Below are positions 17,309 to 25,863 of a stretch of DNA of 47,125 nucleotides, piece after piece. The DNA comes from Pseudomonas fluorescens. Its GTDB lineage: Bacteria > Pseudomonadota > Gammaproteobacteria > Pseudomonadales > Pseudomonadaceae. The stretch lies in contig NZ_CABVGX010000046.1 of assembly GCF_902497625.1 (NCBI RefSeq), positions 1 through 47,125 of the forward strand, written 5' to 3'. The position numbers were made by a program, and so were the translations under genes. The stretch's first letter is position 1, and every line of letters begins with the position of its first letter. The notes under the pieces were generated by a model that was not told where the DNA came from, did not search any database, and saw only the letters and a program-made list of their open reading frames with translations.

Positions 17309-18034
17309 TTACAGGCGGAACTCGTGGCCCAGGTACACTTCCTTGACCAGTTCGTTGGCCAGGATAGTGGCGGAGTCACCTTCAGCGATCAGTTGGCCAT
17401 CGTTGACAATGTAAGCCGTCTCGCAGATATCCAGGGTTTCCCGTACGTTGTGGTCGGTGATCAGCACACCAATGCCCTTGGCTTTGAGGTGATGAATGAT
17501 CTGCTTGATATCGCCGACCGAAATCGGATCCACGCCGGCGAAGGGTTCGTCGAGGAGGATGAATTTCGGGTTGGTGGCCAGCGCGCGGGCAATTTCCACG
17601 CGACGGCGTTCGCCGCCGGAGAGACTCATGCCGAGGTTGTCGCGAATGTGGCTGATGTGGAATTCCTGCAGCAGGCTTTCCAGCTCCTTGCGGCGGGCGG
17701 TCTTGTCGAGCTCTTTGCGGGTCTCGAGGATTGCCATGATGTTATCGGCCACCGAGAGTTTGCGGAAGATCGACGCTTCCTGTGGAAGATAGCCGATGCC
17801 CGCCTTCGCACGGCCATGCATAGGCTGATGGCTGACATCCAGGTCATCGATCAGTACGCGACCCTGATCGGCCTGCACCAGGCCGACGATCATGTAAAAG
17901 CAGGTGGTTTTGCCGGCGCCGTTAGGACCAAGCAAGCCCACGATCTGCCCGCTTTCGATAGACAGGCTGACGTCGCGCACGACCTGGCGGCTCTTGTAGC
18001 TCTTGGCCAGATGCTGAGCTTTCAGAGTTGCCAT
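17309..18034 (-). CDS. lptB: LPS export ABC transporter ATPase LptB
   Basis: 241 residues. Walker A 'GPNGAGKTT' (about 35-43), signature 'LSGGERRRVEIARA' (about 138-151) and Walker B 'FILLDEPFAGVDP' (about 157-169). LptB2 with LptFG powers extraction of LPS from the inner membrane and its passage along LptC-LptA-LptD. Its ATG overlaps the lptA stop (TAATG at 18032-18036), so the proteins are translationally coupled. lptFG are elsewhere. Confidence 0.97.
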   Translation of the reverse strand: MATLKAQHLAKSYKSRQVVRDVSLSIESGQIVGLLGPNGAGKTTCFYMIVGLVQADQGRVLIDDLDVSHQPMHGRAKAGIGYLPQEASIFRKLSVADNIMAILETRKELDKTARRKELESLLQEFHISHIRDNLGMSLSGGERRRVEIARALATNPKFILLDEPFAGVDPISVGDIKQIIHHLKAKGIGVLITDHNVRETLDICETAYIVNDGQLIAEGDSATILANELVKEVYLGHEFRL

Positions 18035-18582
18035 TAAGGGGCCTTCTGCTCTTCGGTTTTCTTCTTCGGCTGGATCACCATATCAATGCGCGGACGCGAC
18101 TCGGTGACCTTGCTGCCCGTAGCGCGACCGGCGCTGGCGAGCTTTTTGTTGGTGTCGTAGACGATCTTCTCGCCTTGGGTGACGTTGCCATCCTTGTCGA
18201 TCACCTTCGCGCGGTCGATCAGCACGACGCGATCTTGCGAGGCATGATACTGGATGGTGACCCCGTATCCCTGAACAGGCTTGGTGTCCCCGGCGGTTTG
18301 CAATTGCTCGAAGTAAGCGAGGTTGCCGACCGAAGTCACCACGTCAATATCACCGGCCTGGGTGCGGGTGATGGTCACGGTATTACCGGTGACCTTCATC
18401 GAGCCCTGGGTAATGATCACGTCACCTTTATAGGTGGCGACGCCGTTCTTGTCGTCCAGTTGGGCATCGTCCGCCTGGATGCGGATAGGCTGCTCTTGAT
18501 CATTCGGCAGAGCCCAGGCGCTCACGCTTCCCAGTGCTGCGCTCAGACCGAGCAAAATAGGGAGAGTTTTAACGAGCCTCAT
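18034..18582 (-). CDS. lptA: LPS transport periplasmic protein LptA (LptH of Pseudomonas)
   Basis: 182 residues with a signal peptide (about 1-25, cleaved after 'SVSAWA') and an OstA-type beta-jellyroll ('IRIQADDAQLDDKNGVATYK'). It ends in a Lys/Glu-rich tail. LptA bridges LptC and LptD across the periplasm. Starts inside the 3' end of lptC (14-base overlap) and ends on the lptB start. The Pseudomonas homologue is often called LptH. Confidence 0.95.
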   Translation of the reverse strand: MRLVKTLPILLGLSAALGSVSAWALPNDQEQPIRIQADDAQLDDKNGVATYKGDVIITQGSMKVTGNTVTITRTQAGDIDVVTSVGNLAYFEQLQTAGDTKPVQGYGVTIQYHASQDRVVLIDRAKVIDKDGNVTQGEKIVYDTNKKLASAGRATGSKVTESRPRIDMVIQPKKKTEEQKAP

Positions 18583-19141
18583 ACTGTCCTCTTACGTTCG
18601 ATAGCAGGTGTATCCTGCTTTCTTTCAAATACGCTTTCATTCCGTTACCAGTCGAGACACCACCAGCGCCGTCGATTCTAACGGGTTGAGCGGTCTCCGC
18701 ATATTGCCGCTGCGGGAACACGGTCATGCGAGTGGAAGTAATCAGGGTCTTGCGGTCCTTTTCGTCAAACCGGGTAATTCTTACCGAGTCGATCAGCTCG
18801 ACCTGGGTGCCGTCCGGGTTGACCTCGCCACGCTCGCTTTGAACGTGCCACGGGAACTGCGTTCCGCGATACAGGTTCAGGTCCGGGTTGGTCAGCAGCG
18901 TCACTTCGGTCGCTTTCAAGTGCTCGACCTTGTCGGAAGTCATTTCGTATTGCAGCTTGCCGTCCGGAAGGTACTGAACGCTGTGAGCGTTGATCGCGTA
19001 ATAGTCGATTTCGGTTTCATCGACCTTGGCCACTGGCTTGTCGAGGAAGCGTTCCGGGCTGATGTTCCAGTAGCCGACCGCGGCAAAAATAGCGGCAATG
19101 CAACTGAACATCAGGGTATTGCGAAATTTCTTGCTCAGCAT
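18569..19141 (-). CDS. lptC: LPS export protein LptC
   Basis: 190 residues. One N-terminal membrane anchor (about 8-27), then a periplasmic jellyroll domain with 'GTQFPWHVQSERGEV' in the middle. LptC sits on the LptB2FG complex and hands LPS to LptA. Start at 19141 (MLSKKFRN), seven bases after the kdsC stop; an earlier ATG at 19174 would overlap kdsC. Product order kdsD-kdsC-lptC-lptA-lptB is the standard LPS cluster. Confidence 0.93.
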   Translation of the reverse strand: MLSKKFRNTLMFSCIAAIFAAVGYWNISPERFLDKPVAKVDETEIDYYAINAHSVQYLPDGKLQYEMTSDKVEHLKATEVTLLTNPDLNLYRGTQFPWHVQSERGEVNPDGTQVELIDSVRITRFDEKDRKTLITSTRMTVFPQRQYAETAQPVRIDGAGGVSTGNGMKAYLKESRIHLLSNVRGQYEAR

Positions 19142-19148
19142 AGTTGGC

Positions 19149-19673
19149 TCACAGGTATGCGGCGTTGGCCGCATCGAGGCGGCCCTGGGCGCGCAGGATC
19201 AATTCGCAGAATTCGCGAGCGGCACCTTCGCCACCACGGGCCTGGGTAATGCCGTGGGCATTGTCACGCACAAAACTGGCGGCGCTGGCCACTGCCATGC
19301 CCAGGCCAACGCGGCGGATCACTGGCAAATCCGGCAGGTCGTCACCGAGGTAGGCGACCTGTTCATAGCTCAGGTTGAGTTCGGCGAGCAGCTCGTCCAG
19401 AACCACCAGTTTGTCTTCCCGACCCTGATACAGATGGGGAATACCGAGATTCTTCGCGCGTCGCTCGACCACCGGAGTCTTGCGCCCACTGATGATAGCG
19501 GTCTGCACGCCGGCTGCCATCAACATCTTGATGCCTTGGCCGTCGAGCGTGTTGAAGGTCTTGAATTCGCTGCCGTCTTCGAGGAAGTACAAGCGACCGT
19601 CTGTCAGAACGCCGTCGACGTCGAATACCGCCAGTTTGATCTGTTTGCCACGCTGCAGCAGGTCTGCGCTCAT
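19149..19673 (-). CDS. kdsC: 3-deoxy-D-manno-octulosonate 8-phosphate phosphatase
   Basis: 174 residues, HAD family type C0 (no cap domain). Catalytic Asp residues in 'FDVDGVLTDG' (about 16-25), then 'TAIISGRKTPVV' and 'AYLGDDLPDLPVI'. It removes phosphate from Kdo-8-P to give Kdo for lipid A inner core. The ATG overlaps the kdsD stop (TAATG at 19671-19675), and lptC follows. Confidence 0.96.
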   Translation of the reverse strand: MSADLLQRGKQIKLAVFDVDGVLTDGRLYFLEDGSEFKTFNTLDGQGIKMLMAAGVQTAIISGRKTPVVERRAKNLGIPHLYQGREDKLVVLDELLAELNLSYEQVAYLGDDLPDLPVIRRVGLGMAVASAASFVRDNAHGITQARGGEGAAREFCELILRAQGRLDAANAAYL

Positions 19674-20647
19674 TACATTACTCCCGCACGCAGCAAGTCG
19701 TGCATGTTCAAGGCGCCGACCGGATGATCGTCGCCATCAACCACCACCAGTGCGTTGATTTTATGGTCTTCCATGATCTTCAAGGCCTCGGCGGCGAGCA
19801 TGTCGGCACGGGCGGTCTTGCCATGCGCGGTCATGACCTGATCGATGGTGACACTGTGAATGTCGATGCTGCGGTCCAGGGTGCGACGCAAATCGCCGTC
19901 AGTGAAAATCCCGGCGAGTGTGCCATCGCTTTCCAGAATCACGGTCATGCCCAGACCTTTGCGGGTCATTTCCATCAGCGCGTCCTTGAGCAGCGTGCCG
20001 CGCTGGACTTGCGGCAGTTCCTGCCCGGCGTGCATGACGTTTTCAACTTTCAGCAACAGGCGGCGACCGAGCGCTCCGCCGGGATGCGAAAAAGCGAAGT
20101 CTTCAGCAGTAAAACCGCGGGCTTCTAGCAATGCCACCGCCAGAGCGTCACCCATCACTAGCGCGGCAGTCGTCGAAGACGTAGGCGCCAGGTTCAACGG
20201 ACAGGCCTCGTGTTCGACGTGGACGTTGAGGTTGACTTCGGCAGCCCTGGATAACGGAGAATCGGGGTTGCCGGTCATGCTGATCAACTGGATGCCCAGA
20301 CGCTTGATCAACGGCAGCAGGGTGACGATTTCATTGGTGGAGCCTGAGTTCGACAGGGCCAGGATGATGTCATCGCGAGTGATCATGCCCATGTCGCCGT
20401 GGCTGGCTTCAGCGGGGTGCACGAAAAAAGCCGTGGTGCCGGTGCTGGCCAGGGTCGCAGCGATCTTGTTGCCGACGTGACCTGACTTGCCCATACCGAC
20501 CACGACCACGCGGCCTTTACTCGCCAGAATCATTTCGCAAGCGCGTACGAAATCTGCGTCGATTTGGGGTAACAAGCCTTGGACGGCTTCCATTTCGAGA
20601 CGGATGGTGCGTTGAGCTGACTGAATCAGGTCGCTGGATTGGCTCAT
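19673..20647 (-). CDS. kdsD: Arabinose-5-phosphate isomerase
   Basis: 324 residues. N-terminal SIS domain ('GMGKSGHVGNKIAATLASTG', about 51-70, and 'ALSNSGSTNE') followed by two CBS domains with 'GIFTDGDLRR' near 265. It converts ribulose-5-phosphate to arabinose-5-phosphate, the first step of Kdo synthesis. Start at 20647 (MSQSSDLI); an earlier start adds 21 residues in a hydrophobic, unconserved stretch. First gene of the LPS operon, divergent from mlaF. Confidence 0.95.
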   Translation of the reverse strand: MSQSSDLIQSAQRTIRLEMEAVQGLLPQIDADFVRACEMILASKGRVVVVGMGKSGHVGNKIAATLASTGTTAFFVHPAEASHGDMGMITRDDIILALSNSGSTNEIVTLLPLIKRLGIQLISMTGNPDSPLSRAAEVNLNVHVEHEACPLNLAPTSSTTAALVMGDALAVALLEARGFTAEDFAFSHPGGALGRRLLLKVENVMHAGQELPQVQRGTLLKDALMEMTRKGLGMTVILESDGTLAGIFTDGDLRRTLDRSIDIHSVTIDQVMTAHGKTARADMLAAEALKIMEDHKINALVVVDGDDHPVGALNMHDLLRAGVM

Positions 20648-20805
20648 GTCTGAAATCGTATAGCCTGATGAAAAGGCGGCGATTATAGCGGCATTCAGCA
20701 AAAGCCTCACGCAAGTTCGTCAGGCTTTGTCATTCCTTGTGCCCGTTAATACTTTCGTATGAACCTTTAGGCCTGTCATGTGACCGAAGAAGGCCGGCGT
20801 AGGCC

Positions 20806-20835
20806 TTGGGGGCTTGACCGTTGCGGTGATATAGT
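20806..20835 (+). promoter_or_regulatory. Possible sigma-70 promoter before mlaF
   Basis: TTGGGG (20806-20811) and TATAGT (20830-20835) are 18 bases apart, 90 bases before the mlaF start. The -35 half is poor. The rest of the 277-base kdsD-mlaF gap shows no clear repeat or gene. Confidence 0.3.
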
Positions 20836-20924
20836 TCGCCGCCAGTTCGGCCCGCCCGGGTAGCTATGTGCTTTCGCCAGAAAGTCAGGCGTCCGAGTGA
20901 GAGGCTGCATCGCAAGGAGTTTAG

Positions 20925-21734
20925 ATGAGTGCCGATAACGCCTACGCGGTCGAGCTGAAGGGACTGACCTTCAAGCGCGGTGCGCGCAGCATTTTCAATA
21001 ACGTCGATATCCGTATACCGCGCGGAAAGGTCACCGGCATCATGGGGCCTTCCGGATGTGGCAAGACCACATTGCTGCGCTTGATGGGCGCCCAGTTAAG
21101 GCCGACCAAGGGCGAAGTCTGGGTGAACGGCCAGAACCTGCCCAAACTGTCTCGCAGCGATCTGTTCGATGCGCGCAAGCACATGGGTGTGTTGTTCCAG
21201 AGCGGTGCGCTGTTCACCGATCTCGATGTGTTCGAGAACGTCGCCTTTCCGCTGCGCGTGCATACCCAACTGCCGGAAGAAATGATTCGTGACATTGTTC
21301 TGCTCAAACTGCAGGCCGTAGGCTTGCGCGGCGCAATCGATCTGATGCCTGACGAACTGTCCGGGGGCATGAAGCGGCGTGTAGCGCTGGCGCGCGCGAT
21401 TGCGCTCGATCCGCAGATTCTCATGTACGACGAACCTTTCGTGGGGCAGGACCCGATCGCCATGGGCGTGCTGGTGCGCCTGATCCGCCTGCTCAACGAT
21501 GCGTTGGGCATCACCAGTATTGTGGTTTCCCACGATCTGGCCGAAACAGCGAGCATCGCCGACTACATCTATGTCGTGGGCGAAGGTCAGGTGTTGGGGC
21601 AGGGCACGCCCGAGGAACTGATGAATTCGCAGGAACCAAGGATTCGCCAGTTCATGACAGGCGAGCCCGATGGTCCGGTCGCGTACCACTTTCCAGCGAC
21701 GGATTACCGCGCAGATCTTCTGGGGAAGCGTTGA
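20925..21734 (+). CDS. mlaF: Phospholipid-transport ABC ATPase MlaF
   Basis: 269 residues. Walker A 'GPSGCGKTT' (about 42-50), signature 'LSGGMKRRVALARA' (about 145-158) and Walker B 'ILMYDEPFVGQDP'. MlaF powers the inner-membrane MlaFEDB complex that moves phospholipids to or from the periplasmic carrier MlaC and maintains outer-membrane asymmetry. In Pseudomonas the locus is also called ttg2. The TGA overlaps the mlaE ATG by one base. Ribosome site AAGGAG at 20914-20919. Confidence 0.96.
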   Translation: MSADNAYAVELKGLTFKRGARSIFNNVDIRIPRGKVTGIMGPSGCGKTTLLRLMGAQLRPTKGEVWVNGQNLPKLSRSDLFDARKHMGVLFQSGALFTDLDVFENVAFPLRVHTQLPEEMIRDIVLLKLQAVGLRGAIDLMPDELSGGMKRRVALARAIALDPQILMYDEPFVGQDPIAMGVLVRLIRLLNDALGITSIVVSHDLAETASIADYIYVVGEGQVLGQGTPEELMNSQEPRIRQFMTGEPDGPVAYHFPATDYRADLLGKR

Positions 21735-22531
21735 TGCGCAAGATTTCACTGATTGAACGCGTACGTCGCTTCGGCCACGGCGGCATCGACGTGTTGGCAG
21801 TATTCGGCCGTTCGGCAATCTTTCTGTTTCACGCCTTGTTAGGTCGCGGCGGCATCGGTGGTGGTTTCGGGCTGCTGATCAAGCAGCTGCATTCGGTGGG
21901 CGTGATGTCCCTGGTGATCATTGTGGTCTCCGGGGTGTTCATCGGTATGGTGCTGGCACTGCAAGGCTTCAACATTCTGTCCAGCTACGGTTCGGAACAG
22001 GCGGTCGGGCAGATGGTTGCCCTGACCCTGCTGCGTGAATTGGGCCCGGTGGTCACCGCGCTGCTGTTCGCCGGTCGCGCGGGTTCCGCCCTGACCGCAG
22101 AAATCGGCAACATGAAATCCACTGAGCAACTGTCCAGTCTGGAAATGATTGGTGTCGACCCGCTCAAGTACATCATTGCCCCACGCCTGTGGGCCGGCTT
22201 CATTTCCCTGCCGGTGCTGGCGATGATTTTCAGCGTGGTCGGGATCTGGGGCGGTTCGTGGGTGGCCGTTGACTGGCTGGGAGTCTATGAGGGTTCTTAC
22301 TGGTCCAACATGCAGAATAGCGTGACGTTCACCGACGACGTGCTTAACGGCATCATCAAAAGTGTCGTTTTCGCCTTCGTCGTGACCTGGATCGCCGTAT
22401 TCCAAGGCTATGACTGCGAGCCCACCTCCGAGGGGATCAGTCGTGCCACTACCAAGACCGTGGTGTACGCCTCTTTGGCTGTACTCGGCCTGGATTTTAT
22501 TCTGACCGCCTTGATGTTTGGAGATTTCTGA
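21734..22531 (+). CDS. mlaE: Phospholipid-transport permease MlaE
   Basis: 265 residues, five to six membrane segments, with the MlaE pattern 'LREFGP'-like 'LRELGPVVTALLFAGRAGSA' (about 97-116) and 'EIGNMKSTEQLSSLEMIGVDP' core (read in two parts around 119-140). Permease subunit of the Mla ABC importer. Start at the ATG 21734 that overlaps the mlaF stop; the mlaE stop overlaps the mlaD ATG at 22531, so the first three genes are stepwise coupled. Confidence 0.95.
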   Translation: MRKISLIERVRRFGHGGIDVLAVFGRSAIFLFHALLGRGGIGGGFGLLIKQLHSVGVMSLVIIVVSGVFIGMVLALQGFNILSSYGSEQAVGQMVALTLLRELGPVVTALLFAGRAGSALTAEIGNMKSTEQLSSLEMIGVDPLKYIIAPRLWAGFISLPVLAMIFSVVGIWGGSWVAVDWLGVYEGSYWSNMQNSVTFTDDVLNGIIKSVVFAFVVTWIAVFQGYDCEPTSEGISRATTKTVVYASLAVLGLDFILTALMFGDF

Positions 22532-22998
22532 TGCAAAACCGCACCCTGGAAATCGGTGTCGGCCTTTTCTTGCTGGCTGGCATCCTGGCTTTGCTGTTGC
22601 TGGCGTTGCGGGTAAGTGGCCTGTCACCGAGCGCGACCACCGATACTTATAAACTTTATGCCTATTTCGACAATATCGCCGGTTTGACGGTCAGAGCTAA
22701 AGTGACCATGGCCGGTGTGACCATCGGCAAGGTCACGGCGATCGATCTGGACCGCGACAGTTTCACCGGTCGAGTGACCATGCAGCTGGAGAAGCGCGTT
22801 GATAACCTGCCGAATGACTCCACTGCATCTATTCTCACCGCTGGCCTGTTGGGCGAGAAGTACATCGGCATCAGCGTGGGTGGTGAGGAAGCCTTGCTCA
22901 AGGAGGGTTCGACCATTCATGACACCCAATCGTCTCTGGTGCTCGAGGACCTGATCGGTAAATTTCTGCTCAATACCGTTAGCAAAGACGCCAAATGA
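22531..22998 (+). CDS. mlaD: MCE-domain substrate-binding protein MlaD
   Basis: 155 residues. One N-terminal membrane helix (about 8-27) and an MCE domain (about 37-115) with 'YFDNIAGLTVRAKVTMAGV'. MlaD forms a hexameric ring on MlaE that channels lipid to MlaC. Length is usual. The C-terminal 'LEDLIGKFLLN' matches the helix that lines the pore. Confidence 0.95.
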   Translation: MQNRTLEIGVGLFLLAGILALLLLALRVSGLSPSATTDTYKLYAYFDNIAGLTVRAKVTMAGVTIGKVTAIDLDRDSFTGRVTMQLEKRVDNLPNDSTASILTAGLLGEKYIGISVGGEEALLKEGSTIHDTQSSLVLEDLIGKFLLNTVSKDAK

Positions 22999-23009
22999 GG
23001 AGCTTTTGA

Positions 23010-23651
23010 ATGATCTCTACCCTGCGACGTGGCCTGTTGGTATTACTCGCGGCAATGCCGTTGATGGCTAACGCTGTGGCGGCGCCTTCGGCACACGACC
23101 TGGTTCAGGACACGACTAACCGGTTGCTGGCTGACTTGTCCGCCAATAAAGAAAAGTACAAGCAGGACCCGCACGACTTTTATACGGCGCTGAACACCAT
23201 CGTTGGTCCTGTCGTGGATGCCGAGGGTATTTCCAAAAGCATCATGACGGTCAAATATTCGCGCAAGGCCACGCCTGCGCAGATGAAAACCTTTGAAGAA
23301 AACTTCAAGCGCGGGCTGTTTCAGTTCTATGGCAACGCTTTGCTTGAGTACAACAATCAGGGGATCGTCGTTGACCCGGCCAAAGATGAGTCAGGCAACC
23401 GGACCAGCGTTGGCATGACCGTCAAGGGCACCAACGGTGCGGTTTATCCTGTGTCCTACACGCTCGAAAAAATCAACGGCGAGTGGAAGCTGCGCAACGT
23501 CATCATCAATGGCATCAACATAGGCAAGCTGTTCCGCGATCAGTTCGCTGACGCGATGCAGCGCAATGGCAACGACCTGGACAAGACCATCAATGGTTGG
23601 GCCGGGGAAGTCGCCAAAGCCAAGGAAGCCACCGAGAAGCAAGCGCAATGA
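23010..23651 (+). CDS. mlaC: Periplasmic phospholipid carrier MlaC
   Basis: 213 residues with a signal peptide (about 1-24, cleaved near 'ANAVAA') and a Ttg2D/MlaC domain: 'YTALNTIVGPVVDAEGIS', 'FYGNALLEYNN' and 'VSYTLEKINGEWKLRNVIINGIN'-type residues in the lipid pocket region. It shuttles phospholipid between MlaA-OmpC and MlaFEDB. Strong ribosome site GAGG ahead of 23010. The stop overlaps the mlaB ATG (ATGA at 23648-23651). Confidence 0.95.
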   Translation: MISTLRRGLLVLLAAMPLMANAVAAPSAHDLVQDTTNRLLADLSANKEKYKQDPHDFYTALNTIVGPVVDAEGISKSIMTVKYSRKATPAQMKTFEENFKRGLFQFYGNALLEYNNQGIVVDPAKDESGNRTSVGMTVKGTNGAVYPVSYTLEKINGEWKLRNVIINGINIGKLFRDQFADAMQRNGNDLDKTINGWAGEVAKAKEATEKQAQ

Positions 23652-23953
23652 GTGTGTCGGCCATTCGCATGAGCGAATCCGGGGAGCTGTTGCTCAGCGG
23701 CATGCTGGACTATCGCACCGGCCCCGGCTTGCGCAAGCAAGGTCAGGCGCTGATCAAGTCGAGCAAGGCGCCGGCCTTGGTGGTCGATTGCTCGGCGGTG
23801 CTGAAATCCAGCAGCGTGGGCTTGTCGTTGTTGCTATGTTTCATGCGCGATGCGCAGGCTGCCGGCAAGGCCCTGACCATTCGTGCAATGCCCGAAGACA
23901 TGCGTGAAATCGCTCAGGTCAGCGAGCTGACCGAGCTGTTGGCGCATCCCTAA
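23648..23953 (+). CDS. mlaB: STAS-domain protein MlaB
   Basis: 101 residues, STAS fold, with 'LVVDCSAVLKSSSVGLSLLL' (about 41-60), the conserved loop that in E. coli MlaB contacts MlaF. MlaB supports ATPase activity of MlaF. Start at ATG 23648, overlapping the mlaC stop by four bases. Last gene of mlaFEDCB; a strong terminator follows 11 bases later. Confidence 0.92.
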   Translation: MSVSAIRMSESGELLLSGMLDYRTGPGLRKQGQALIKSSKAPALVVDCSAVLKSSSVGLSLLLCFMRDAQAAGKALTIRAMPEDMREIAQVSELTELLAHP

Positions 23954-23964
23954 TAGCATCTGGT

Positions 23965-24021
23965 AAAAAAGCCCCCCGTCAGAGTCCTGCATCGCGGGGT
24001 TCGCAGGCGCGGGGCTTTTTT
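23965..24021. terminator. Bidirectional-looking terminator after mlaB
   Basis: AAAAAAGCCCC (23965-23975) and GGGGCTTTTTT (24011-24021) are perfect 11-base complements around a GC-rich loop region. It separates the mla operon from ibaG-murA. TATGAT at 24023-24028, directly after the T run, could be the -10 of the ibaG-murA promoter, but no good -35 is visible. Confidence 0.88.
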
Positions 24022-24067
24022 GTATGATGTCCGACCCGCGCGCACAGGGCGCCGATTGAGGTTGAGC

Positions 24068-24319
24068 ATGCAGGCCACCGAAGTAAAGAGCTTCCTTGAA
24101 GGAAAGCTGTCCGAATCTCTTTCACACGTGCAGGTGGAAGTTGAAGGCGAAGGCTGCAATTTCCAGCTGAACGTGATTAGCGATGAACTGGCGGCGTTGA
24201 GCCCGGTGAAGCGTCAGCAGCAGGTCTATGCCCATTTGAACCCGTGGATCACCGATGGCAGCATCCACGCGGTCACTATGAAATTTTTCAGCAGCGCGGC
24301 CTGGGCCGAGCGCACCTGA
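24068..24319 (+). CDS. ibaG: BolA family protein IbaG
   Basis: 83 residues of the BolA family (helix-beta-beta-helix-helix-beta): 'VEVEGEGCNFQLNVISDEL' followed by 'LSPVKRQQQVYAHLNPWI'. Lacks the long C-terminal tail of BolA; matches the YrbA/IbaG branch located next to murA in most gammaproteobacteria. Such proteins bind monothiol glutaredoxin with a 2Fe-2S cluster and take part in iron-sulfur handling and acid or envelope stress. Start at 24068, after GAGG-like GTTGAG. Confidence 0.93.
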   Translation: MQATEVKSFLEGKLSESLSHVQVEVEGEGCNFQLNVISDELAALSPVKRQQQVYAHLNPWITDGSIHAVTMKFFSSAAWAERT

Positions 24320-24341
24320 GCCCAAGGGCGTCGAGATTCTT

Positions 24342-25607
24342 ATGGATAAATTGATTATTACCGGTGGCGCTCGTCTTGATGGCGAGATCCGCATTTCCGG
24401 GGCAAAGAACTCTGCCCTGCCGATTCTGGCGGCTACTTTGCTGTGCGATGGTCCGGTGACGGTTGCCAACCTGCCGCACTTGCACGACATCACCACCATG
24501 ATCGAGCTGTTTGGTCGCATGGGCATCGAGCCGGTGATCGACGAGAAGCTCAGCGTCGAAATCGACCCGCGCACCATCAAGACTCTGATCGCCCCGTACG
24601 AACTGGTGAAAACCATGCGTGCGTCGATCCTGGTACTGGGCCCGATGGTTGCCCGTTTCGGTGAAGCCGAAGTCGCCCTGCCTGGCGGCTGCGCGATTGG
24701 TTCGCGTCCGGTTGACCTGCACATCCGTGGCCTTGAGGCCATGGGTGCCGTCATCGACGTTGAAGGCGGCTACATCAAGGCGAAGGCGCCAGAAGGCGGC
24801 TTGCGTGGTGCGCACTTCTTCTTCGACACCGTGAGTGTGACCGGTACCGAAAACATCATGATGGCTGCCGCTCTGGCCAAAGGTCGCAGCGTTCTGGCTA
24901 ACGCCGCGCGCGAGCCTGAAGTCATCGATTTGGCGAACTTCCTGATCGCCATGGGCGCGAAGATCAGCGGCGCCGGCACCGACACCATCACCATTGATGG
25001 CGTTGAGCGTCTGCACCCGACCACCTACAAAGTAATGCCTGACCGTATCGAAACCGGTACCTACCTGGTTGCTGCTGCCGTCACCGGCGGCCGTGTGAAA
25101 GTCAAGGACACCGATCCGACGATTCTCGAAGCCGTTCTGGAAAAACTCCGTGAAGCCGGCGCCGAGATCACTTCGGGTGAAGACTGGATCGAGCTGAACA
25201 TGCACGGCAAGCGGCCGAAAGCCGTCAACGTGCGCACGGCTCCGTACCCGGCGTTCCCGACCGACATGCAGGCGCAGTTCATCTCCCTCAACGCCATTGC
25301 CGAAGGCACCGGTGCGGTGATCGAGACAATCTTCGAAAACCGCTTCATGCACGTTTACGAACTGCACCGCATGGGCGCCAAGATCCAGGTCGAAGGCAAC
25401 ACTGCCATCGTCACCGGTACCGAGAAGCTCAAGGGCGCGCCAGTCATGGCCACCGACCTGCGGGCTTCGGCCAGCCTGGTAATCTCGGCATTGATCGCCG
25501 AAGGCGACACCCTGATCGACCGCATCTACCACATTGACCGTGGTTACGAGTGCATCGAAGAGAAACTGCAGATGCTCGGCGCCAAGATCCGCCGCGTACC
25601 GGGCTAG
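24342..25607 (+). CDS. murA: UDP-N-acetylglucosamine 1-carboxyvinyltransferase
   Basis: 421 residues. 'ISGAKNSALPILAATLL' (18-34) holds the catalytic Lys/Asn region and Cys117 in 'GGCAIGSRPVDLH' is the fosfomycin-target cysteine. It transfers enolpyruvate from PEP to UDP-GlcNAc, the first committed step of peptidoglycan synthesis. Follows ibaG by 22 bases, cotranscribed. Cys rather than Asp at 117 predicts ordinary fosfomycin sensitivity of the enzyme itself. Confidence 0.98.
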   Translation: MDKLIITGGARLDGEIRISGAKNSALPILAATLLCDGPVTVANLPHLHDITTMIELFGRMGIEPVIDEKLSVEIDPRTIKTLIAPYELVKTMRASILVLGPMVARFGEAEVALPGGCAIGSRPVDLHIRGLEAMGAVIDVEGGYIKAKAPEGGLRGAHFFFDTVSVTGTENIMMAAALAKGRSVLANAAREPEVIDLANFLIAMGAKISGAGTDTITIDGVERLHPTTYKVMPDRIETGTYLVAAAVTGGRVKVKDTDPTILEAVLEKLREAGAEITSGEDWIELNMHGKRPKAVNVRTAPYPAFPTDMQAQFISLNAIAEGTGAVIETIFENRFMHVYELHRMGAKIQVEGNTAIVTGTEKLKGAPVMATDLRASASLVISALIAEGDTLIDRIYHIDRGYECIEEKLQMLGAKIRRVPG

Positions 25608-25631
25608 TCCCGGGACTGCGAACACCATCAT

Positions 25632-25723
25632 TGTGGCGAGCGGGCTTGCCCGCGTCGGGTTGCGTAGCGACCCCAAAAAAGGGACTGCTTGTGCAGCCCT
25701 GCGCGGTCAGCCCGCTCGCCACA
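25632..25723. repeat. REP doublet of the GTGGCGAGCGGGC family
   Basis: TGTGGCGAGCGGG (25632-25644) is complementary to CCCGCTCGCCACA (25711-25723). The longer arms diverge inside. The loop holds a CCCCAAAAAAGGGACTGC stretch. It lies between murA and hisG and is a degenerate member of the TGTGGGAGCGGGC family seen elsewhere in the window. Confidence 0.8.
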
Positions 25724-25863
25724 TGAAGGTGTTTTCTGTTATCAAGCGTTACCAGTAAGTCCCTGCTGAATTTGTTTCAAATCGCGGTTGTAACAGCCTC
25801 GATCTATGTCTGGCGCCGTTTGCGACCCGACAGCAATAGCCTGATGAAGGACTGACGTTTCCC

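Noticed and set aside
24288..25676. 462-codon minus-strand open frame opposite murA
   Set aside because: Shadow of murA, which is full length with its catalytic cysteine.
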